Below are positions 1-8,375 of a DNA stretch of 64,000 nt, one piece after another. The stretch is from assembly GCA_937990735.1 (NCBI GenBank), contig CALKQT010000029.1, positions 1 through 64,000 of the forward strand, in the 5' to 3' direction. This DNA comes from an uncultured Campylobacter sp. GTDB taxonomy: Bacteria > Campylobacterota > Campylobacteria > Campylobacterales > Campylobacteraceae. The position numbers and the translations under genes were made by a program. The notes under the pieces were generated by a model that made no database searches, had not been told where the DNA came from, and was given only the letters and a program-made list of their open reading frames with translations. Position 1 is the stretch's first letter. The number at the start of each line of letters is the position of its first letter.

Positions 1-1
1 C

Positions 2-994
2 TTCCGCCGCGAAAAATTCGTCATCCTAGGCGGTCCCGACGGCGGCGACGGCGGCGACGGCGGCGATGTGTATTTTAGGGTCGATAAAAACTCCCACACC
101 CTCTCATCCTACAAGGGCAAGCGTGAGTTTAAAGCGCAAAACGGCGCGCCCGGCGAGGGTCGCAAAAAGACGGGCAAAAGCGGCGAGGATCTCTATCTCA
201 TCGTCCCTCCAGGCACCAGCGTTTACGACGAAGATAGCGGCGAGCTAGTGCTTGATATGCTAAATGACGGCGAGACGAGGCTGTTTTTAAAAGGCGGCAA
301 GGGCGGGCTCGGCAACGTGCACTTTAAAAGCTCGATCAACCAAGCCCCCGAATATGCGCAAAAAGGTCTCGAAGGGCAGACGCGAGAGGTGAAATTGGAG
401 CTAAAACTCATCGCCGACGTGGGGCTCGTGGGCTTTCCAAACGTGGGCAAAAGCACGCTTATATCGACCGTCTCAAACGCCAAACCTCAGATCGCAAACT
501 ACGAGTTTACCACTCTCACGCCAAAGCTCGGTCTCGTCGAAGTGGACGAATACAGCGGCTTTGTCATGGCCGATATCCCGGGCATCATCGAGGGTGCAAG
601 CGAAGGGCGCGGGCTTGGCGTGCAGTTTTTAAAACACGTCGAGCGCACTAAAATTTTGCTTTTTATGCTCGATCTTGCGAACTACCGCAGCCTTGAGGAG
701 CAGTTTGACGCGCTGCGGGCCGAGACGGCGAAATTTTCAGGAGAGCTTGCAAAAAGAGACTACGCGATCGCACTAACTCGCGCGGACGCGGCCGAAAATT
801 TGCAGGAAAAATTTGACGCTTTTTTGTCGCATTTGGGGCTTGCGGGCACGGCTGGCGAGATGAAATTTAAACAAGATATTTATGAGTTTGACGCCGCTAA
901 GCCGTTTTTCGTGATGCCAATATCCTCGGCGACGGGGCAAAATATAAACGAGCTAAAATTTAACCTGCTTGAACTGCTCAAAAAGGAGCTGTAG
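2..994 (+). CDS. obg: GTPase Obg/CgtA (5' end outside window)
   Basis: Obg-family GTPase that binds the 50S subunit and couples ribosome assembly to stress signalling in the cytoplasm. The frame is open from base 2, and the visible N-terminus carries the Gly/Asp-rich Obg-fold signature (GGPDGGDGGDGGDV, nt 29-70), so the true start lies just upstream; the internal GTG at 68 is not the start. G1 GFPNVGKST is near nt 430-456, G3 DIPGII near 572-589, and an SSATG G5-type motif lies near the end. The G4 position reads LTRAD rather than NKxD. First gene of a conserved Campylobacter block; proB, which I recall next in C. jejuni, is absent. Confidence 0.96.
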   Translation, partial: FRREKFVILGGPDGGDGGDGGDVYFRVDKNSHTLSSYKGKREFKAQNGAPGEGRKKTGKSGEDLYLIVPPGTSVYDEDSGELVLDMLNDGETRLFLKGGKGGLGNVHFKSSINQAPEYAQKGLEGQTREVKLELKLIADVGLVGFPNVGKSTLISTVSNAKPQIANYEFTTLTPKLGLVEVDEYSGFVMADIPGIIEGASEGRGLGVQFLKHVERTKILLFMLDLANYRSLEEQFDALRAETAKFSGELAKRDYAIALTRADAAENLQEKFDAFLSHLGLAGTAGEMKFKQDIYEFDAAKPFFVMPISSATGQNINELKFNLLELLKKEL

Positions 995-1048
995 GTTGTG
1001 CTAAAAGCCGCGCCGCAGAAGGCTTTTGCGAACGCAGGTCTTAAGCGC

Positions 1049-1064
1049 ACCCGTATATGCGGGT
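1049..1064 (+). terminator. weak hairpin after obg
   Basis: ACCCG-tatatg-CGGGT followed by AAATTTTA. Only five base pairs, so a possible but weak intrinsic terminator between obg and the lipoprotein gene. Confidence 0.3.
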
Positions 1065-1121
1065 AAATTTTATGTTTATCGCTCGCAAACGCCGCAAAAA
1101 GATAAAATTTAAGAAGGCGAA

Positions 1122-1463
1122 ATGAATAAAATTTTTATTCTAGTATTTTTATGCTTTGGCGCATACGGTTGCGATCCTGCCGATCCGGTGCCGAATTTTA
1201 TAGAGTTTAACGATAAGGATCACGACGGCGCGCTGAGCTTGCAGGAGTGGACGGCGAGCGAGGTGCCGTCTGGGCTGAGAGTAGAGCTAAATCTGCGCTC
1301 AGGCTCGGAATTTAAGAGGCTCGATGCAAATCATGACGGTAAGATTAGCCTTGACGAGCTGGGGGCGAAACCGTCTGCAAAGATTTATTGGTCCGAAGAT
1401 CCGTGCGCTTTTTGGCCTTGGCCGGACGTATCCGAGGATAAAAATCAATCCGCCGTCAAATAA
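1122..1463 (+). CDS. small EF-hand lipoprotein
   Basis: 113-residue exported protein of unknown role. A hydrophobic N-terminus ends in GAYGC, an imperfect lipobox, suggesting a lipid-anchored periplasmic protein. Two EF-hand-type loops are visible: DKDHDGALSLQEW (residues about 31-43) and DANHDGKISLDEL (about 68-80), both with DxDxDG-type spacing, so calcium binding is likely. An AAGAAGG ribosome site precedes the ATG. It stands between obg and fmt, where C. jejuni carries proB as I recall, so it is probably a lineage-specific replacement. Partner and function are not recognisable. Confidence 0.75.
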   Translation: MNKIFILVFLCFGAYGCDPADPVPNFIEFNDKDHDGALSLQEWTASEVPSGLRVELNLRSGSEFKRLDANHDGKISLDELGAKPSAKIYWSEDPCAFWPWPDVSEDKNQSAVK

Positions 1464-1577
1464 GGCGCACGAGCGTGAACCCGGGTTTACCTCACGGTTG
1501 CGTAAAATTTATTGCGAGCACAACTAGCGTCTACATGATCGCTTGCGCTGTGATGTGGTTAAATTTAAAGGAAAAGA

Positions 1578-2498
1578 ATGAATATAATTTTTATGGGAAC
1601 GCCCGAGTATGCGGCTAAAATTTTACGCGCGCTTGCTGAGGCGAAATTCAAGATCGCGGCCGTCTTTACGCAGCCTGATAAGCCCGTCGGCAGGAAGCAA
1701 ATTTTAACGCCTAGCGAGGTTAAAGTTTACGCGCAGCAGCACCTTCCCACTGTGCCGATCTTTCAGCCCGCAACGCTCAAAGATGAAGCGGTCGCAGCGC
1801 AGATAAAAGAGTTAAAGCCTGATTTTATCGTGGTTGCTGCATACGGTAAAATTCTGCCGCAGGCCGTCCTTGATATCGCGCCTTGCATAAATCTGCACGC
1901 TTCGATCCTGCCTAAATACCGCGGCGCGAGCCCGATCCAAAGCGCGATCTTGGCGGGCGAGAAGCAGACAGGCGTGACGGCGATGCTGATGGACGCGGGG
2001 CTTGACACGGGCGATATGCTTGATTTTGCCTACACGCCTTGCGAGGATAAAACGGCGGCACAGCTGTTTGATGAGCTCGGGGATCTGGCGGGCGAGCTGA
2101 TCGTGCGAGTGCTGCGAAATTTCGCAAATTTAACGCCGCTTAAGCAAGAGGGCGCGCAGGCTACGCACTGCAAAAAAATAAGCAAATCTGACGGGCTTTT
2201 TAGCTTTGAGGAAAGCGCAGAGCAAATTTATAATAAATTTCGCGCGCTAACGCCCTGGCCTGGGATATATCTATCTAGCGGGTTAAAAATTTTAGAACTA
2301 GAGCTTTTGCGCGAATCTCGCGGGCGTAAATTTCAGCGCGCGGGCGAAATCCTGTGCGTTGATAAGCCCAGTTTTTGCGTTTCTTGCAGTGAGGGTGCGG
2401 TTAAGATCATAAAGGTGCAAGAGCCAGGCAAAAAGCCCGTGGACGCTAGCGCGTATCTAAACGGCAAGCGGCTAAAGATCGGCGATCTGCTATGCTAA
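1578..2498 (+). CDS. fmt: methionyl-tRNA formyltransferase
   Basis: Transfers a formyl group from 10-formyl-THF to Met-tRNA(fMet) for translation initiation. 306 residues, close to the usual length. The formyltransferase core shows HASILPKYRGASPIQ (residues about 108-122) and the catalytic-region motif DAGLDTGDML (about 142-151). AAAGGA lies just upstream of the ATG. The last codons overlap the start of the repetitive spacer ORF that runs to birA. Confidence 0.97.
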   Translation: MNIIFMGTPEYAAKILRALAEAKFKIAAVFTQPDKPVGRKQILTPSEVKVYAQQHLPTVPIFQPATLKDEAVAAQIKELKPDFIVVAAYGKILPQAVLDIAPCINLHASILPKYRGASPIQSAILAGEKQTGVTAMLMDAGLDTGDMLDFAYTPCEDKTAAQLFDELGDLAGELIVRVLRNFANLTPLKQEGAQATHCKKISKSDGLFSFEESAEQIYNKFRALTPWPGIYLSSGLKILELELLRESRGRKFQRAGEILCVDKPSFCVSCSEGAVKIIKVQEPGKKPVDASAYLNGKRLKIGDLLC

Positions 2499-3019
2499 GC
2501 GGGATTTTAAATTCTCGCGTTTTGCGCCGCGCTTATGATGCTACGCGGAAATTTTATTTGCGCCGCACTTTTGGCGTTACGACGGAATTTTGCCCCAGGT
2601 ATCGCTGCGATCGTGAAGTAAAATTTTGCCGTGCGGAATTTCGAAGCGAAGCTCCAAAACCAAGGCTTTATAAAATTTTAAAATTTTACGCTCGCAGGAG
2701 CTTTAAATTTCGCTTTGGCGGTTGCGGACTTTACGGCGCTACACCGAACACGCACCATTTAAAATTCTATGATCGTGCCGCAGAATTTTTGCAAGATAAA
2801 GCTTTAAAATTTTATCGCAGTGCCGCTAGGAAAATCCGCGTTGCCAAAGAATTTAGCAAGATCGCAAAATTTCATCGCATAAAATTCCGCTACTTCGTAA
2901 AATTTTATCGTGCTAAATTTTATCTTGTCGCAAAATTCTATCGCAGCGCGGAATTTAAACGCTTGCAATATCGTAAGGCGAGCACTTTGTCTTACGCTAG
3001 GAGCGGGTTTTGCAAGTAG
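2492..3019 (+). CDS. repetitive spacer ORF bridging fmt and birA (doubtful gene)
   Basis: A 175-codon open frame that starts inside the fmt stop region and ends inside the birA start. It has no recognisable domain. It is basic and dominated by KF/EF pairs (KFY, EFC, KFC, EFR and so on): about 16 RAATTY words sit in the same codon phase, and only a few in another. No good ribosome site is visible; translation would depend on coupling to fmt. It may be a low-complexity product, or a spacer kept open so that ribosomes cover the mRNA between fmt and birA. Equally it may be non-coding repeat DNA. Confidence 0.25.
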   Translation: MLSGILNSRVLRRAYDATRKFYLRRTFGVTTEFCPRYRCDREVKFCRAEFRSEAPKPRLYKILKFYARRSFKFRFGGCGLYGATPNTHHLKFYDRAAEFLQDKALKFYRSAARKIRVAKEFSKIAKFHRIKFRYFVKFYRAKFYLVAKFYRSAEFKRLQYRKASTLSYARSGFCK

Positions 3020-3645
3020 AATTTGTAGAGCAAATGCCCTCCACGCAGGAGTTTTTAGTGGACGCCGTGCGCGAAGGCAGGATAACGCCGCCCTTTGCGA
3101 TCGCTGCAAATCGCCAAAGCGCCGGTATCGGCTCGCGCGGCAACGATTGGGAGGGCGCGAGCGGCAATCTCGCATTTTCGTTCTGTGTCACGCAGAGCGA
3201 TCTGCCTGCAGACGTGCCTCCGCAGTCGGCGAGCATCTATTTTGCGATGATTATGCAAGAATTTCTCGCATCGCTCGGTTCGCAGCTTTGGCTTAAATGG
3301 CCCAACGATTTTTATCTGGGCGAGCGTAAAATCGGCGGGGCAATGACGAATAAGATCAAAAATACCCTCGTCTGCGGCATCGGCATGAACCTACTCGGCG
3401 CGCCCGAATATGCGGGAATTTTAGATATAAAAATCAGCGCAAAAGACGCTATAGAGGGCTTTTTTGCGCTATATGAAAATAAAATCTCGTGGAAGCAAAT
3501 TTTTAGAAATTTTTCGTTACAATTCCAAAAATCGCAAAAATTTAGCGTTCATCTAGGCGGCGAAAAAATTTCGCTCGCGCAGGCTAAACTTTGCGAAGAC
3601 GGATCGATCATAATAAATGAAGAAAGGGTTTATGCTTTAAGATGA
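3010..3645 (+). CDS. birA: biotin--[acetyl-CoA-carboxylase] ligase, monofunctional
   Basis: Activates biotin with ATP and attaches it to the biotin carrier protein of acetyl-CoA carboxylase. TTG start at 3010. The catalytic motif RQSAGIGSRGNDW (residues about 35-47) corresponds to the GRGRxGR ATP/biotin loop, followed by LWLKWPND and CGIGMNL. At 211 residues it lacks the N-terminal winged-helix DNA-binding domain of E. coli BirA, so it should not be a repressor. Overlaps parA by 4 bp (ATGA), so it is translationally coupled to the partition genes. Confidence 0.94.
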   Translation: MQVEFVEQMPSTQEFLVDAVREGRITPPFAIAANRQSAGIGSRGNDWEGASGNLAFSFCVTQSDLPADVPPQSASIYFAMIMQEFLASLGSQLWLKWPNDFYLGERKIGGAMTNKIKNTLVCGIGMNLLGAPEYAGILDIKISAKDAIEGFFALYENKISWKQIFRNFSLQFQKSQKFSVHLGGEKISLAQAKLCEDGSIIINEERVYALR

Positions 3646-4433
3646 GTGAAGTAATTACGATTGCCAATCAAAAAGGCGGCGTCGGAAAGACGACCACAGC
3701 GGTTAATCTCGCTGCGTCGCTAGCGATAAAGAAAAAGCGGGTCCTACTGATTGACGTAGACCCTCAGGCGAACGCTACGACCGGACTTGGCTTTAACCGC
3801 AGCGACTTTGAATTTAACATTTATCACGTCTTAACAGGGCGTAAGAGCATGTCCGAAGTGATCCAAAAGACCGAACTTGAGTTTATGGATCTGGTGCCGT
3901 CAAATATCGGACTTGTAGGCATCGAGCGCGAAGTAAGTGAAGAGAAAGACTTCAAACTAATGCTAAAAAATAAAATTTCCGAGGTTAAGGACAGATACGA
4001 TTTCATAATCATCGATTCGCCACCGACGCTCGGTAGCATTACGGTAAATGCCTTGGTCGCAAGCGATAGCGTCATCATCCCGATTCAGTGCGAATTCTAC
4101 GCGCTTGAAGGCGTCGCGTTGATCCTAAATACCGTAAAAGTCGTCAAGCAAACGCTCAATAAAAATTTAAAAATTCGCGGATTTTTGCCTACGATGTATA
4201 GTTTGCAAAACAATCTCGCCAAAGAGACAGTCGCGAATTTACGCGAGTATTTTGATGATAAGCTCTTTCGTATCGGCAAGAGTGATGATCTAGTCATCAT
4301 TCCGCGCAATATTAAGCTAGCCGAAAGCCCAAGCTTTGGCAAGCCGGTGGTTTTATACGATATAAAATCCGCCGGTTCCATCGCCTATCAAGACCTCGCT
4401 AAATCCATAATGGAGCAAAAATGGGCAAGGTAA
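3642..4433 (+). CDS. parA: chromosome partitioning ATPase ParA/Soj
   Basis: Deviant-Walker ParA ATPase that moves or positions the replicated origin together with ParB-parS. KGGVGKTT spans residues 11-18, the switch aspartate region is LLIDVDPQANAT, and a second conserved block is IIIDSPPTLG. 263 residues, the normal length for chromosomal Soj. Overlaps birA by 4 bp and parB by 13 bp, so the three genes form one translational unit. Confidence 0.96.
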   Translation: MSEVITIANQKGGVGKTTTAVNLAASLAIKKKRVLLIDVDPQANATTGLGFNRSDFEFNIYHVLTGRKSMSEVIQKTELEFMDLVPSNIGLVGIEREVSEEKDFKLMLKNKISEVKDRYDFIIIDSPPTLGSITVNALVASDSVIIPIQCEFYALEGVALILNTVKVVKQTLNKNLKIRGFLPTMYSLQNNLAKETVANLREYFDDKLFRIGKSDDLVIIPRNIKLAESPSFGKPVVLYDIKSAGSIAYQDLAKSIMEQKWAR

Positions 4434-5284
4434 AAAGAGCGCTCGGGCGTGGGCTCGGTGCGATTTTAGACGACGTAGAAAGCTCCTATAACAGGGAGCT
4501 AGAAAGCGGAAATGCCGATAGCTTAGTTATCGAAATCGATGTCGATAAAATCGAGCCAAATCCATATCAACCGCGTCAAAGCTTCGATGAGGAGGCGCTT
4601 AGGCAGCTAAGCGAGAGTATTGCCCGCCACGGGCTTATTCAGCCTATCATCGTTATTCAAAAAGATGATTCTTACGTCCTTATCGCCGGCGAGCGACGCC
4701 TAAGAGCGACGAAGCTTTTGGGCGATAGTAAAATCAAAGCCGTAGTCGCGGACATAAAATCTCAAAATTTAAGAGAGCTTGCCCTCATCGAAAATATACA
4801 GCGCGAGGATCTAAATCCTATCGAGCTTGCTAAGTCCTATAAGGAGCTTATCGGCGAATACAGGATCACGCAAGAGGAGTTAGCCGACATAATCAAAAAG
4901 TCCCGCACGCAGATTACCAACACGCTAAGACTTTTAAATTTATGCTCCGAAGTGCAAGACGCCATAAGCGCAGATAAAATTTCGCAAGGGCACGCCAAGA
5001 TAATGGTTGGACTTGAAAAAGAGGATCAAATTTTAGCTCTAAATACCATTTTAGGACAGCGCCTAAGCGTAAGAGATACCGAAAATTTAGTAAAAAAGCT
5101 CAAAGATAAAACCGTTCCAAAAGAGAAAAAGCCTGGCGTGGAATTTCAAAACTTCAAGCCTGAGCTTTTAAAGCTAAAGGCTAAGCTTGATCAATTTGGT
5201 AAAATAAGCATCAAAGAGCGTAAAATTTCGATCGAATTTAGCGAAATTTTACAAATTTCCGAGTTTTTAAAGAAAATCGGATGA
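4421..5284 (+). CDS. parB: chromosome partitioning protein ParB/Spo0J
   Basis: CTPase and parS-binding protein that loads onto origin-proximal DNA. The ParB N-domain shows NPYQPRQSFDEEALRQLSES followed by the GERRLRA CTP-binding box. The central helix-turn-helix region includes ITQEELADIIKKSRTQITN, and the C-terminal part is a Lys/Glu-rich dimerisation domain. 287 residues. I did not recognise a parS site nearby. Followed by a perfect inverted repeat before the ATP synthase operon. Confidence 0.96.
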   Translation: MGKVKRALGRGLGAILDDVESSYNRELESGNADSLVIEIDVDKIEPNPYQPRQSFDEEALRQLSESIARHGLIQPIIVIQKDDSYVLIAGERRLRATKLLGDSKIKAVVADIKSQNLRELALIENIQREDLNPIELAKSYKELIGEYRITQEELADIIKKSRTQITNTLRLLNLCSEVQDAISADKISQGHAKIMVGLEKEDQILALNTILGQRLSVRDTENLVKKLKDKTVPKEKKPGVEFQNFKPELLKLKAKLDQFGKISIKERKISIEFSEILQISEFLKKIG

Positions 5285-5293
5285 TTTTTTATA

Positions 5294-5326
5294 GTGTATT
5301 TTAATTTTTCATATTGTAAAATACAC
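5294..5326 (+). terminator. inverted repeat between parB and the atp operon
   Basis: Perfect 10-bp arms GTGTATTTTA / TAAAATACAC separated by 13 nt, then ATTTTGTTT. Stem weak in G+C but exact; best read as the terminator of birA-parA-parB, or as an operator at the atp promoter. The atpF' ribosome site GGAGGAGG lies 20 bp further on. Confidence 0.55.
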
Positions 5327-5358
5327 ATTTTGTTTAAAACTAACCTGGAGGAGGTGCG

Positions 5359-5781
5359 ATGCTAGACGTAAGTTTGACCGCCATGATAACGACCATCGTC
5401 GTATTTTTAGCTTTGATTTACTTCTTGAATATCAAGCTTTATAGACCGCTACTTTTGCATATGGAAAAGCGAGAAGCTATTATTAGAGAAGATGAGGCAA
5501 ATGCGATGAAAAATGCACAGGATGCAGATGCCGATAAAGCAGAGATCGTAAGAATCATGGATGCTGCGAAGTTGCAAGCTGTTAAAATAAAGCAAGAGGC
5601 GATGGATAGCGCGAAGCAGGCTGCCACCAGAGAAATAGCTGAGAAAAAGACCGCAATGGAGGAAGATTTTGATCAATTCTTAGGCGGTTTAGATGAGCAA
5701 AAGCGCAACCTAAAAAATGATTTGCAAGCCAAAATTCCGGAATTTAAAAATGTCCTAAGCAGCGCTGTGGCTAAAGTATGA
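5359..5781 (+). CDS. atpF': F-type ATP synthase subunit b'
   Basis: Second, divergent b-type stator subunit of the membrane Fo sector. One N-terminal membrane helix (residues about 8-28), then a long charged Lys/Glu/Ala helix typical of the peripheral stalk. 140 residues, shorter than the b subunit that follows. A strong GGAGGAGG ribosome site precedes the ATG. First gene of the atpF'-F-H-A-G-D-C operon; the a and c subunits (atpB, atpE) are not in this window, as is usual in Campylobacter. Confidence 0.93.
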   Translation: MLDVSLTAMITTIVVFLALIYFLNIKLYRPLLLHMEKREAIIREDEANAMKNAQDADADKAEIVRIMDAAKLQAVKIKQEAMDSAKQAATREIAEKKTAMEEDFDQFLGGLDEQKRNLKNDLQAKIPEFKNVLSSAVAKV

Positions 5782-5791
5782 GGATTTTAAT

Positions 5792-6307
5792 ATGAAAAAA
5801 TATCTATTTTTATTTATCATTCCGGCGCTTGTTTTAGCAAGTGGCGAGCACGATGGAGTCAAAGACTACGACGTGCTGTGGCGAAGCATAAATTTCATTT
5901 TGTTTTTCGGAATTTTGTTTTATCTTTTAAAAGGTCCCGCAAAAGCAGCATATCAAGGTAGAATCGACGGCATCGCATCTAGGCTCGAAGCTAATCAAAA
6001 AATTTTAAAAGAGTCCGCAGCTCGCAAAGAGCAAGCTAAAAAAGATCTGCAAGATGCCAAGGTTCAAGGCGCAGCTTTAATCGAAACCGCTAAAAAAGAG
6101 ATCGTGTTCGCTGCCGAAAAGATAAAAAATGCGACCGAGCAAGAGATTGCGAATTTGCAAAAATCTTTCGATGAGCAGAAGAGCTTTGAGGCGCGCAAGA
6201 TCAAAAAAGAGGTCGTAAGCGAGATACTGGATGACGTTTTTGCATCGGATGACATTAAATTCGGTCAAGACAAACTGGTTAAAATCGTAGAGAAAAAGGT
6301 CGGATGA
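5792..6307 (+). CDS. atpF: F-type ATP synthase subunit b
   Basis: Peripheral-stalk b subunit linking Fo to the F1 head. A signal-like hydrophobic N-terminus (residues about 1-17) is followed by a membrane helix near residues 29-47, then a charged coiled coil to the end. 171 residues. Overlaps atpH by 4 bp, so the stalk subunits are made in step. Confidence 0.93.
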   Translation: MKKYLFLFIIPALVLASGEHDGVKDYDVLWRSINFILFFGILFYLLKGPAKAAYQGRIDGIASRLEANQKILKESAARKEQAKKDLQDAKVQGAALIETAKKEIVFAAEKIKNATEQEIANLQKSFDEQKSFEARKIKKEVVSEILDDVFASDDIKFGQDKLVKIVEKKVG

Positions 6308-6837
6308 TGATAAATAACACCTCAAAAAGATATGTAAACGCCCTGATACTGAGCTATAAAAAAGATGAACTAGGCTCTGTTTTGCAGACGCTCGAGAGCG
6401 TCGCGAGCGCATTTAGAATTCCAAAATTCCAAGATATTGTAAAATCTCCGACGCTAAAAGAGGAATCCAAAGTGGAACTTATTGCGTCGTTTATAAAAAA
6501 TCCAAGCGAAAAAATCGTAAATTTTATTAAACTTCTAGCTAAAAATAGGCGTATTGCGCTAATCCCGCAGATAGTTGAGGAACTGCGCAAGAATATTGCG
6601 GCGCTGGATAATAAATACTTAGGTAAAATTTATTCCGCTACCGAAATAGACGTCGCGAAAATAAAAGAGCTAGAGGCTAAAATTTCAAAGAAATTTAATG
6701 CAGATATTACCCTACAACCCGTTAAAAGTGAGCTTGAGGGCATTAAGATCGAAGTAGAGGATCTTGGATTTGAGATTAGTTTTTCAGTTGATAGATTGAA
6801 ACAAAAAATGAGCGAATATATTTTAAAAGCAATTTAA
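6304..6837 (+). CDS. atpH: F-type ATP synthase subunit delta
   Basis: Delta subunit that joins the peripheral stalk to the top of the alpha3beta3 head. 177 residues with an all-helical N-domain and the characteristic C-terminal stretch LEGIKIEVEDLGFEISFSVD. Tandem ATGs at 6304 and 6307; either could start it. An AAAGGAG ribosome site for atpA lies at its end. Confidence 0.93.
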   Translation: MMINNTSKRYVNALILSYKKDELGSVLQTLESVASAFRIPKFQDIVKSPTLKEESKVELIASFIKNPSEKIVNFIKLLAKNRRIALIPQIVEELRKNIAALDNKYLGKIYSATEIDVAKIKELEAKISKKFNADITLQPVKSELEGIKIEVEDLGFEISFSVDRLKQKMSEYILKAI

Positions 6838-6848
6838 AGGAGTAAAGC

Positions 6849-8363
6849 GTGGGTGCGAAAATTAAGGCAGACGAAATTAGCAGCATAATCAAAGAGCGAA
6901 TCGAAAATTTCGATCTTAGCGTTGATATCGAAGAAACCGGTAAGGTCGTTTCGGTCGCAGACGGCGTTGCTAATGTTTACGGCTTAAAAAACGTAATGGC
7001 TAACGAGATGGTCGAATTCGAAAACGGAGCTCGTGGTATCGCGTTAAATTTAGAGGAGAGCAGTGTCGGCATCGTTATTTTAGGCGATACTAGCGGTATT
7101 AACGAAGGTAGTAGCGTTAAAAGACTGGGTAAGCTTTTGCGCGTTCCGGTAGGTGATGCATTAATCGGTCGCGTGGTAAACGCTCTAGGCGAACCGATCG
7201 ACGGCAAAGGCGCGATAGAGACCAGCGATACTAGGTTTGTTGAAGAAAAGGCTAAAGGCATCATGGCTCGTAAATCCGTCCACGAACCGCTTCAAACCGG
7301 CCTTAAAGCGATAGATGCGTTAGTGCCGATCGGTCGCGGACAGCGCGAGCTCATCATCGGTGACCGCCAAACGGGAAAAACCACCGTCGCCGTTGATACT
7401 ATCATCAATCAAAAGGGTCAAGATGTCATCTGCATATACGTAGCAATCGGCCAGAAGCAATCTACCGTCGCGCAAGTCGTTAAGAAGCTTGAAGAATACG
7501 GTGCGATGGACTATACGATCGTAGTTGCAGCCGGTGCTAGCGAGGCGGCCGCGCTTCAGTATTTGGCTCCGTATTCAGGCTGCACCATGGGTGAGTATTT
7601 CAGAGATAACTCCCGCCACGCGCTTATCATCTACGATGATTTAAGCAAACATGCGGTTGCGTATCGCGAGATGTCGCTTATCTTGCGCCGTCCGCCAGGA
7701 CGCGAGGCGTATCCTGGCGACGTATTTTATCTACATTCCCGTTTGCTTGAGCGCGCTAGCAAACTAAGCGATGCACTCGGTGCAGGTAGCCTAACGGCGC
7801 TTCCTATCATCGAGACGCAGGCAGGCGACGTTTCGGCGTATATCCCTACAAACGTTATCTCTATCACTGACGGTCAAATTTTCCTAGAGTCTGGTCTATT
7901 TAACTCTGGAATTCGTCCTGCGATCAACGTGGGTCTTTCGGTTAGCCGCGTCGGCGGTTCTGCACAGATTAAAGCGATCAAAAAGGTCTCGGGAACCTTG
8001 CGCCTAGATCTCGCTCAATACCGTGAGCTTCAGGCGTTTGCGCAGTTTGCGAGCGATTTGGACGAGAGCAGCCGTAAGCAGCTGGATCGCGGACAAAGAA
8101 TGGTCGAAATTTTAAAGCAACCTCCTTATTCGCCGCTTCCGGTCGAAAATCAAGTGGTCATAATCTTTGCGGGAAGCCGCGGATTTTTGGACGATGTGCC
8201 TACGAGCTCTATTGGCAAATTTGAAGCTGAGCTCTATCCGTATATCGAGGCGAAATATCCTGAAATTTTTGAAGAGATCAGAAGCAAAAAGACCATCGAG
8301 AAGGATTTGGAAGAAAATTTAATCAAGGCTCTAAATGACTTTAAAGCGACCTTTGCCGCTTAA
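6849..8363 (+). CDS. atpA: F-type ATP synthase subunit alpha
   Basis: Regulatory nucleotide-binding subunit of F1. GTG start after AAAGGAG. The P-loop GDRQTGKT lies near residue 171, and the conserved IIYDDLSKHAVAYREMSLILRRPPGREAYPGDVF region (in two blocks) follows. 504 residues, full length. Codon use is plainly that of a highly expressed gene, and RAATTY words are sparser than in the spacers (I count about nine). Confidence 0.98.
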   Translation: MGAKIKADEISSIIKERIENFDLSVDIEETGKVVSVADGVANVYGLKNVMANEMVEFENGARGIALNLEESSVGIVILGDTSGINEGSSVKRLGKLLRVPVGDALIGRVVNALGEPIDGKGAIETSDTRFVEEKAKGIMARKSVHEPLQTGLKAIDALVPIGRGQRELIIGDRQTGKTTVAVDTIINQKGQDVICIYVAIGQKQSTVAQVVKKLEEYGAMDYTIVVAAGASEAAALQYLAPYSGCTMGEYFRDNSRHALIIYDDLSKHAVAYREMSLILRRPPGREAYPGDVFYLHSRLLERASKLSDALGAGSLTALPIIETQAGDVSAYIPTNVISITDGQIFLESGLFNSGIRPAINVGLSVSRVGGSAQIKAIKKVSGTLRLDLAQYRELQAFAQFASDLDESSRKQLDRGQRMVEILKQPPYSPLPVENQVVIIFAGSRGFLDDVPTSSIGKFEAELYPYIEAKYPEIFEEIRSKKTIEKDLEENLIKALNDFKATFAA

Positions 8364-8375
8364 AAAGGCTAAATT

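Noticed and set aside
3642..5358. parS site near parAB
   Set aside because: No 16-bp GTTTCACGTGAAAC-like palindrome was seen; the perfect inverted repeat at 5294-5326 is A+T-rich and of a different form.
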